Shown here piece after piece: positions 56,170 to 64,000 of a stretch of DNA of 64,000 nt (position 1 is its first letter; every line of letters begins with the position of its first letter). The notes below the pieces were generated by a model. The model was not told where the DNA came from. It searched no databases and was given only the letters and a program-made list of their open reading frames with translations. Source of the DNA: Dichetophora obliterata (taxonomy: Eukaryota > Arthropoda > Insecta > Diptera > Sciomyzidae). Position numbers and translations under genes: made by a program. The stretch spans positions 15,020,298-15,084,297 of the forward strand of contig OY986440.1 in assembly GCA_963920525.1 (NCBI GenBank), given 5' to 3'.

Positions 56170-57735
56170 ATGGCTACTTTTCAACAAACCTTGGAAATAC
56201 AAAAAGGAATTGCAGACGAGACCCAAACACTCATCAGAAACTTTAAGAAGGATTCACCAGACAGGAAAAAGGTCGCAAGTTATTACAATGAGCGATTGCA
56301 GCGTCTTACCAAATATTGGGAAGAGTTCGAAGAAAACGACAATCGGCTTCAAACACTTACCAATCAGCCCATGGAGCATGAATATTTTACCTCAGGATAC
56401 TACGACCAAATAAACAATTTAGCAACCAGCTATATTAAAATTTTTCAAGACGAAGTCCAGCGCTTAGAAACATTAAGCAAGGATTCTACAGGAAAAGACG
56501 TAGGCATTTTCACCTCAGCAACAGCAACAGAGCAACAATCTGATTCAGCCGCTGCTACTCACAGTCGTTCATCATTTGATTCATCCGCAGCAACAAACCT
56601 TACCAAGATGATCAGAAGACAACAAGCCTTGCTGAATTCGCTCAACCGTTTATTGGATAGCTTGACCAAGTATCCAGATGACCAGTCAAGATTTCATGAG
56701 GCAAATATTCAACAAATAAACAACCTTTGGTTGGAAATAGAAACTTTAAATTACAACTTGTGGGAAAACTGTGAGCAACCAATCGAAATTGGCTACAATT
56801 ATGAACAATGTGTGGCATGCGAAACTCGAGTATATGCTGTTCGGATACAACTATCACACCCAGCTGACGAACCACAAACAAATCCCACAAATCAAGAACA
56901 TTTAAGATTACCGCGAGTTACCATTCCACAATTTGATGGTAATTATTTAAAATTACGTCAATTTTTTTGACATGTTTTCACAACTGGTGGACCAGCAAGC
57001 GTTACCAAAAATACACAAAATGTGGTATTTAAAAACAAACCTCATTGGAGAAGCCGAACAACTCATTAGGCATTTGGCTCTCACTGAAAACAATTATGAG
57101 ATTGCATGGGGAATGCTGCAAGAGAGATACAACAACCTAAGAGTTTTGTGCTCTACGCTAATTCAAAAGCTGTTGGATCAATCATTCAACGGATCATCTG
57201 TATCATCAATTAAAAACTTTCATGACACTACGAAAGAGTGCCTGATGTCAACTCATATTCGATATGAACAGTCGTTAAAGGATCCAAGAAGTTTACCCAA
57301 CATGCAGGACTTCCTGGCCTTTTTGACAGCCCAATTTCAGTCCCTGGAAGCAGTTGAGCACAATAACAAACAGGCGACATCAAAATCATGCACGTCAGTC
57401 ATTTCAACACACCAAGATAAAAACTATAAATGCAAGGTATGCAGAATTGGAACACATCCATTATTTGCGTGCCCATCATTTTTGCTGTTAAAATCAGCAG
57501 AGCGGCTTCAAGTTGTCAAGGACAACCAGCTGTGCGTCAACTGTTTAAAAGATTAACATTTAGCAAGTAACTGCCCGTCACGCAGCTGCACAAGGTGCAG
57601 CAAAAAACACAACACATTACTACACATTGACAACCATTGCACAACGGACTCCACACCATCATCCAAAGGAGCCACGACATCAAAGGCACTAAAGACACCC
57701 ACATCGTTTTCGAAACCTGTTAGTTTATCCACGTC
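56170..57735 (+). pseudogene. Gag of the BEL/roo-like element
   Basis: ATG at 56170 (MATFQQTLEI). Coiled-coil-rich N-terminal half; the core starts LPRVTIPQFDGNYLKL and continues after a one-base insertion in a T run at about 56962-56968 (DMFSQLVDQQALPK, LIGEAEQLIRHLAL). A zinc-knuckle region (CKVCRIGTHPLFACPSF, VNCLKD) is broken by TAA at 57554-57556 and followed by a second knuckle (HLASNCPSRSCTRCSKKH). Gag forms the particle that carries element RNA. Confidence 0.82.
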
Positions 57736-57742
57736 AGATGGC

Positions 57743-58002
57743 CATTGGCGTCGGAAGCGGGGGAAAAGGGGGGGCAGTTGCCCCCCACTTTTTTAGCTAG
57801 ATAAACAATTTAAAAGAAAAATTTATTGAAAATATCAGTTTTTTTACAACGATAATATTTTTGTAGTTTATATTTTCCTCTTCTTTCTCTCTTCTTCATG
57901 TTTCATGTGAAGAAATTTTGGTGAACTTTTTTTGCACCACCATTTGTACTGCCCCCCCATTTGTACTGCCCCCCCAGATGAAATTCGCTTCCGACGCGCT
58001 TG
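57743..58002. mobile_element. hAT-like MITE inside the BEL element, TSD CAGATGGC
   Basis: Perfect 8-bp duplications CAGATGGC at 57735-57742 and 58003-58010. Ends read CATTGGCGTCGGAAGC and CAAGCGCGTCGGAAGC. Inside, CCCCCCATTTGTACTG is tandemly duplicated near the right end. It splits the gag-pol frame before the protease and is younger than the BEL insertion or travelled within it. Confidence 0.85.
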
Positions 58003-59385
58003 CAGATGGCTCTACTTGCAACAAATACGTTATGCTCAGCACTGTTTGTATACAACTAATAACAAACAGTGGACGAGAGCTTACATGCAGAGCGGTGTTG
58101 GATTCTGGCTCTCAAGTTAATCTCGTCACGGAGAGACTTGTTAAGAAGCTAGGACTCCAACAAAACAAAAACAAGCGTCATTCAGTATAGAAGGGATTGG
58201 AGCCAACAAGAAGGATTGTAAATCACGAATTAGTGTAACAATGTGATCCACAATAAATGGATTCCAGGCACGGCTTGAAGCGCTGGTGTTACCAAAAATT
58301 GTAAGCGCTCAGCCATCAAAATTTATAGATGTGTCGTCATGGAATATCCAACCGAATATACCACTCGCTGATCCTACATTCTTTCAGACCGGCTACATAG
58401 ATGTGCTACTCGGTGCAGAATTTTTCTTACAAGTACTTTCAATTGGTCAAATCAAATTAAGCAACGATCTCCCAAGTCTACAAAATACTGTGTTTGGATG
58501 GGTGGTGTCTGGCCAGGTAGAAGAAACCAAAGTTACTTCCGCAACATGCGGCATTTTTAGTGAAGCTGATGGAAATACAAGTGCATTAATCGAAAGGTTC
58601 TGGAAATTGGAAGAAGTTGAAAACCCCAATTCGCAATTCACAGCCGCAGAAAAACGATGTGAATTGCATTTTTCTCATAACACTCAAAGAAACTCCGATG
58701 GACGATTTGTGGCAAAAATTCCCTTCACGGACAATCCAGCAGCATTAGGAGAATCAAAACAAATGGTTCTTCATCGTTTCATGGCGGTAGAGAGGCGGCT
58801 AGGCAAAAACCCTGAACTCAAGTTTTCGTACACTAACTTAATGAAAGAATATAAAAGTTTGGGGCACATGACTGAAGTGTCAAATCCAGAAATTTGGCGT
58901 AGACCACACTACGTTATTCCACACCATTGCATTAGCAAACCAGATAGTAGCAGTACCAAGTTACGAGTAGTGTTAAACGCTTCCGCGAAGACGTCATCAG
59001 GATTGTCATTAAATGACGTAATGCACACTGGGCCGATCATTCAAAATGATTTGTTTACCATCTTACTACGCTTTCGAACACCAAGATATGTTTTCACTAC
59101 AGACATTCAGAAAATGTATAGGCAAATCTTAATCAACCCCCATGATAGGATGCATCAAGTTATCATTTAGAGGAATGATCCCGAAGAAGAGATTAAATAT
59201 TATCAGCTAAACACAGTGACTTACGGGACCAAAGCAGCGCCATATTTTGCCATCAAATGTTTGTTGGAGCTAGCCAAAGAAAATCGCACGAAATACCCCC
59301 TGGGAGCCACGGCATTGGAGAACAATTTTTATGTGGACGATGGCTTACTCGGAAGTTATATCAATCCAGCACGGCCATTTATCAA
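58003..59385 (+). pseudogene. Protease and RT of the BEL/roo-like element
   Basis: Protease motif CRAVLDSGSQVNLVTERLV (D-S-G) at about 58090, then a frameshift at about 58180. Linker VLLGAEFFLQVLSIGQIKL. RT: RRPHYVIPHHCISKPDS, KLRVVLNASAKTSSGLSLND, VFTTDIQKMYRQI (catalytic Asp), a TAG at 59168-59170, TYGTKAAPYFAIKCL and NNFYVDDGLLGS (YVDD, about 59325-59355). Directly after YVDD-LLGS the sequence jumps to integrase, so the RT end, connection and RNase H are deleted. Confidence 0.85.
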
Positions 59386-60290
59386 TGCTGGTGTAGATTA
59401 TTGTGGACCACTTTGGGTGCACTACAAATTACGCGAGAAAAGACCAACAAAGGCATATTTGGCCATCTTCTGCTGCTTCGCCACAAAAGCAGTTCATTTG
59501 GAAATTGTAAGCGACCTGTCAACTGACGCGTTCATCGGAGCCCTTAAAAGGTTTATCGGTCGAAGGGGTCACTGTCAAAACCTCTACAGTGACAACGCAA
59601 CCAACTTTGTTGGAGCGAAAAACCAACTTGCTGAACTATCACCAGCAATTCATTCAGTCAACGCTCAAGAACAGATAATTAACACGTGGAATAAAAAAGG
59701 AATACATTTTCATTTCATCCCTCCCAGGGCTCCTCACTTTGAAGGTTTGTGGGAGGCAGCCGTGAAATCCGCAAAAAATCTGCTTCAATGAAGTGCTGCA
59801 TCGGCATCTCTCACATATGAAGAACTGGAAACCATTGTAGTGGAGATTGAAGCAATATTAAACTCGAGACCAATCAGCCCCATGTTAAACGATCCTAATG
59901 ATTTAAGTGCACTTTCTCCGGGACATTTTTTGATCGGGGAACCACTTACAGCACAAGTCGATGCAAGAGCAGTGGAGATGAAGTCATCTTTAGGAACCAG
60001 ATGGAAAACTGTGTCACAGATCAAACACGACTTTTGGCAAATATGGTCTCGTGACTATCTTAACGAACTCCAATACAGACACAAATGGAGAGAACAAGCA
60101 AACGACATCAAGGAAGGTTCCGTTGTTATCATCAAGGAAGACAACTGCCCGGTACTTCAATGGCCACTGGGACGAATCACGAGAATTTATAAGGGAGAAG
60201 ATGGCATGGTACGTGTAGCTGATGTCAAAACAGCTTCAGGAATATTTAAACGCCCAATACATCGATTAGCTCCCCTACCAATAGAAGACA
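59386..60290 (+). pseudogene. Integrase core and C-terminal domain of the BEL/roo-like element
   Basis: It begins INAGVDYCGPLWVHYKLR (first catalytic Asp), then YLAIFCCFATKAVHLEIVSD, NLYSDNATNFVGAKNQL (second Asp) and PPRAPHFEGLWEAAVKSAK (Glu). TGA at 59789-59791 interrupts. Then LETIVVEIEAILNSRPISPM and a DUF5641-like region (GSVVIIKEDN, PLGRITRIYKGEDGMVRVAD) follow. The HHCC zinc domain is missing because of the deletion. Confidence 0.85.
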
Positions 60291-62158
60291 ACCAAGCAGA
60301 AGTTCCTGTCATTACTGGTTCTACATATCACGAGGCACCCAGTCATCATAACGACAATGGCACAGACGTAGCACGTAAAAGGAGAAGATCATCATCCCTC
60401 AACCTAGCATCGGTATTATTAATTTCGGTACTCATGCTACCTCTTATATTGGCAACCGAAGTCAAGAACTATGAATTTGACTCCAACTTAGGGATCCACT
60501 TCGAAGGAATTGCATCAATGAAAACGTCTAGAACAAAATGGCAACTTATTGTGTTTTATGATCTTAGTCCTTATTGGAAAGAAACTGAATCTTTCACGAA
60601 TGGAACAGCAGCTTTGCGGCACCTTTGTCAAGAACTCAAACTCATACATTTTCAAAAGAGTGTATGCGAATCCATCGTACACACTTTTAACAATCTTGAA
60701 GAAGTACTCAAACAGGACAATAATCTTCTTACTACAACCAAATCTAAAAAAAGTGCACCTAACTTTGTAGACACTAATCGCTTTAAAGCTAACAGAATTA
60801 AAAGAGGTGCTTTGAACATCGTAGAAAATATCGCAAATTCATTGTTTGGAGTTTTAGACTCCGAATATGCTGAGCAAATGATCAAAACCATCGAAAAGGT
60901 CAAAGAAAATGAGGGGCATCTTTAACTCTTACTCAAAAATCAAACATCGATTCTGGATGCAACCATCAACATTATAAAACAAGACCAAGCAGCAACTAAA
61001 AATAAATTTGACAACATCGACGCAAAGGTTAAGGATCTTGACACAAATTATCAATTCAAAATGTTCCAAATTTTCATCTCATTAGCCACACAACTTACAG
61101 TCACAGCAGCAAATCTGCAACGCATCCAGACATCCATCATAGACATTCTAACGGACACCCACCACGGGAAAATCAGTCCAATTTTACTTACACCAAACCA
61201 ATTACTAGAGGAATTGGTAAAAATTCGAAATCATTTGACACCAACACTGCGACTACCTGTCGAACATGAGGATCGCATACAACTCTACTTTACTTATGAC
61301 CGTGGAAGAACAGTTAACAAGAGGCCACGTCATTTTTAAAATTTCAATACCTCTGTGTGATCAAGAAATATTCGAACTCTATAAAATGTTCCCAGTGCCG
61401 ACGTTAGTAAACAACAGCATAATTGCAATCAAGCCATGCGATGACATTATCGCCGTTAACGCACACAGAGATCAATATCTTCCCATTAGCGAAACCCAAC
61501 TTAACGCCTGTATTCTCATAAAAGCAGAATCATACTTATGTACCAATATACAATCAAAATACAATAAAGGTTCGGAAATATGTTCCTGTGAAATACAGCT
61601 GTTTAACAACGAAACTCGACCAGAGTGCAACGTAGCACCCTTAAAAACAAATTCAACATGGATTCAAATGTCAAACAACAATCAATGGATGTAAGCTGTA
61701 AGCACCCCCTCACGAATAACTGCTGTATGTGAAGGCCAAAGTCAACAACTCACTTTGAAGGGATCTGGCATACTATCTCTGAAGCCCCAGGACAAAAAAC
61801 ATATTTCAGCAGCCGTCAAGTATCATACACTAGCCTAGGTCAAGTGATAGACGTCATAAAACCCAAGAAAACTGAGGCTCTTATCAAGGAAACTGATCAA
61901 TACTATACTCAGCTACAAAACCTAACCGAACTTCAGAAGTCATTAGCGCACCAACAATATCTAGATCTACCAGCACAGATCCAAAAATTCAACTACCATT
62001 ACTCAGCAATTGGATATACTGCATTGGTTTTGTCCATTATAATCACAAGTTACATCATTTGGAAAGAAAAATCAAAAAAGCACCAACTCCAATTGACAGA
62101 AGCACGATTTCCTCAACCTCACTACCACGTCAGAGATCAACAACATCTGATTTTGTAG
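60291..62158 (+). pseudogene. env-like region of the BEL/roo-like element, broken
   Basis: It continues in frame with Pol. A hydrophobic segment (LASVLLISVLMLPLILA, about 60403-60453) looks like a signal or membrane anchor. The following domain is Baculo_F-like, with a basic cleavage-type site (RIKRG, about 60797-60811). TAA at about 60923 and shifts at about 61300-61700 break the frame. The last part (61844-62158) has a membrane segment (YTALVLSIIITSYIIW) and a short basic tail. In roo-type elements this gene is of viral-envelope origin. This copy cannot yield a full protein. Confidence 0.68.
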
Positions 62159-62210
62159 TCACCGTGACATAAGTCAACTAAGTGAGATCTTTTTAACTTC
62201 AGATCTCACC

Positions 62211-62220
62211 AGGGGGAGAA
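62211..62220 (+). other. Polypurine tract
   Basis: AGGGGGAGAA immediately precedes the 3' LTR, the usual position of the plus-strand DNA primer. Confidence 0.85.
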
Positions 62221-62794
62221 TGTACGGATTCAGAGTCACTGAACTCGCACGCTTTTTTTGACTATACAGAGTCAATTTTCATGGTCAGAGAATCGTGCAT
62301 TTCAAGGTTTTGAGTCAGTGCATTTTCCTCAAAAACAACCTTGGCTTTGAACGCGAGTAACCTCAACAACATGAAGTAAAAACAAAAGCAGTTTAAGCTT
62401 TAAATCAAACAACTGTATGTCCAAACAGCACATGGAAATATGATCCCTTTTGTTTTGTTATTTTCATATGCTCGTCAAATATGCTGACAAACCAACTCAT
62501 GGCCAAGGTTATTTTTGTGCACACTGCAATACGCACACTGCAATACGCACACTGCAATATATTTAAGTTTGCTTATTTTGTTTGAATATATACTTTTTCA
62601 ATATGGTTTTTCGCTTATAAAAAGGCGAAAAACTTAATAAAGCAGTCAGTTAGTAATCAAAACGTTTTAAAGTGTATTAACTCTCCACAAACAGTTCAAG
62701 TGCTGTTTGTAAAAACTAAAAACATTCGTAGTCCAAGTTTATGTGCTTAGGCTCAAACCTAAAACCTCCGAAAATCCAAACGCGGATTTAAACA
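62221..62794 (+). repeat. 3' LTR, 574 bp
   Basis: TGTACGGATT to TTTAAACA. Three copies of GCACACTGCAATAC-type unit where the 5' LTR has two. Four base substitutions by my comparison. Confidence 0.92.
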
Positions 62795-62976
62795 CATAAA
62801 ATTAAATAAACATTTTCATACTGATTTATGATGAATAAACTTGTGATTTAAATTTATTATTAATTTAATTCTTAAATGGTTTTTGTAATATATAAGTTTT
62901 ACATATTTATGCATCTAAACGTAAGGTGTTCATAAATAAAATCAAAACAAAATAAAAAGTAATTATTCATAACATA

Positions 62977-63096
62977 TCGTCGTTGCAAAAGTAAACTAAC
63001 GAATCTGAAAATTTTATTTTTAATTTTCCATTGAATTTTCATTGGAAATGAAAAATTTAATTTTTCAGATTCGCTTGTTTACTTTTGCAACGACAA
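62977..63096. mobile_element. Snapback MITE, 120 bp, TSD TA
   Basis: Inverted ends GTCGTTGCAAAAGTAAAC, then GCGAATCTGAAAA-like, over about 60 bp with almost no loop. TA lies at 62975-62976 and 63097-63098, suggesting Tc1/mariner mobilisation. Confidence 0.75.
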
Positions 63097-63144
63097 TATC
63101 TTACTGAGAAAAAACTAATTTAAAAAACAGTTTATATATTTCCA

Positions 63145-63974
63145 TCATGCTTTCTCTCTCTTACGATTTGCTTTATCCCTTATGTAATGGAAAAACAATT
63201 GTGAAGACTTCTCAAATTCTCCGTCATGTATTGAAGGAAATCTTTGTCTGTAGGAATCTGTAAAATGTCAAATATTTAATAACAACATTAAGAATTTTTT
63301 CATGGTCTTACTTCTTAATGCTAAAGTTATGCTTAAGCTTCGTACACTGTTCTTTTCTGCAGTCCCTTTCCAAGTAAAACTTTGAGCTAAATTTTCGCTG
63401 ATAGGCGCCTCCAATTTTCCTTTACAAATTTTGAAGGATCCACAGAACCACAACGTAAAAGATCATTTTCCTAGTCAGACAAAAATAAAAATAATATGAA
63501 TGCATATTCAAATAACCAACCATGGTTTTAGTACAATTTGAACAGTGAACTTACCAGATTCGAAAATTTTTCCTCATTAGATTGAATTTAATTTTCAAAG
63601 TTTTGAAATTCTAAGTTATTTTGAATTGGTTTTTCGGGAATAATTTTAGTGCATGAGTTGTTTTTGACGTATAATTTTTTTAATTCTCTCATTTCTCTTC
63701 GCAGTCCAATTACTTCTTCAGTTATCCTTAATAATAATTTAGCTGTATTTTTGTTTTCATCCATCAAGATTTTACTACGTTCTATAAGGCAATCCAATTT
63801 CGACTTTGAGCATTCTAGAATGCATAGTAAAAGTTTTTTATTAATATTATGATTTAGGTAATTCTTTATGGGCTTACCTTTTTCTGAGTTGCATATGTTT
63901 TGCGTTGAAATTCTGGACTGGTCACCTGTTTCATTGTCCAGATAAAATAGTGAATATATATCCTTATCCCACAA
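63145..63974 (-). pseudogene. Second DUF4806 gene, broken, 5' end outside or unresolved
   Basis: Likely exons: 63974-63878, 63814-63555, 63470-63312 and 63257-63145 (TGA), with GT-AG introns (donors GTAAGC, GTAAGT, GTAAGA; acceptors TTCTAG, GACTAG, TTACAG). Exon 2 has a likely coiled coil (LIERSKILMDENKN, VIGLRREMRELKKLYV) and the DUF4806 start (IIPEKPIQ). Exon 3 has ENWRRLS and FTWKGTAEKNSVRSLS. Exon 4 is basic. A TAA near 63592 and a one-base deletion near 63405 break the frame. The introns between the PEKP exon and the WKG exon, and after the RS codon, sit at the same places and phases as in 9252-10898. Confidence 0.7.
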
Positions 63975-64000
63975 GTTTCAATAGGTTGACAGTTAACATT

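Larger units (their letters stand above)
55538..62794 (+). mobile_element. BEL/roo-like LTR retrotransposon, TSD CATAA, defective
   Basis: LTRs at 55538-56097 and 62221-62794 are flanked by perfect CATAA duplications (55533-55537, 62795-62799). Order is LTR, primer site, Gag, protease, RT, integrase, env-like, polypurine tract, LTR. The RT end, RNase H and integrase N-terminus are deleted. Frameshifts at about 56965 and 58180 and several nonsense codons break it. The LTRs differ by only four substitutions and one 14-bp unit. Confidence 0.92.

Noticed and set aside
61061..62158. A separate functional envelope gene
   Set aside because: In-frame stop and frameshifts break it, and it is continuous with Pol upstream; it is a remnant.

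Overview
This window is AT-rich insect nuclear DNA, almost certainly from a dipteran and most likely a true fruit fly (Tephritidae). The evidence is indirect: a rosa-type DD41D mariner, GTCY-microsatellite mini-me repeats, BEL/Pao, Jockey/CR1, RTE and LOA-like retroelements, GT-AG introns and abundant MITEs. No prokaryotic gene organisation is visible. The window is overwhelmingly transposable-element sequence in nested layers. The only candidate host exon is a short one at 23385-23451.

Layout. 1-3455: decayed BEL/Pao retrotransposon on the minus strand, cut by the window edge, with a PHD finger at the Gag N-terminus. 3.8-6.9 kb: hairpins and PIF/Harbinger MITEs, one nested in another. About 8.0-15.5 kb: a large DNA transposon on the minus strand with a Tnp2-like transposase reading frame and, overlapping its stop codon, an apparently intact four-exon gene for a DUF4806 protein. 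A 5'-truncated Jockey-like LINE sits just upstream of the transposase ATG. 15.5-22 kb: MITEs with 3-bp or 8-bp target duplications, a mini-me repeat and a dead LINE. 22-30.5 kb: simple and dispersed repeats, the candidate host exon, a tRNA-derived SINE with a 12-bp target duplication, and more MITEs. 30.7-35.3 kb: an 1.84-kb hAT-like element with an 8-bp target duplication, then a four-deep nest (palindromic element, hAT, LINE fragment, rosa mariner). 35.5-37.3 kb: a foldback element whose arms are arrays of about 78 bp. 41.2-42.8 kb: dead DD37E element. 43.1-49.9 kb: dead Tc1 element split by a 5.1-kb full-length LOA-like LINE. 50.2-53.4 kb: dead CR1/Jockey LINE split by an RTE fragment. 55.5-62.8 kb: a BEL/roo-like LTR retrotransposon with env-like region, near-identical LTRs, a tRNA-Asn primer site and a hAT MITE inside. 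63.1-64 kb: a second, broken DUF4806 gene.

How the parts work together. Most elements are independent parasites that use one another as landing sites, so the window is an archive of insertion order. The only multi-gene unit suggesting cooperation is the 8-15.5 kb transposon, where transposase and DUF4806 frames lie head to tail with an 11-nt stop/start overlap. The recurrence of DUF4806 at 63 kb with shared intron positions shows it is a multicopy family. I regard this pair as the best candidate for a little-described system.
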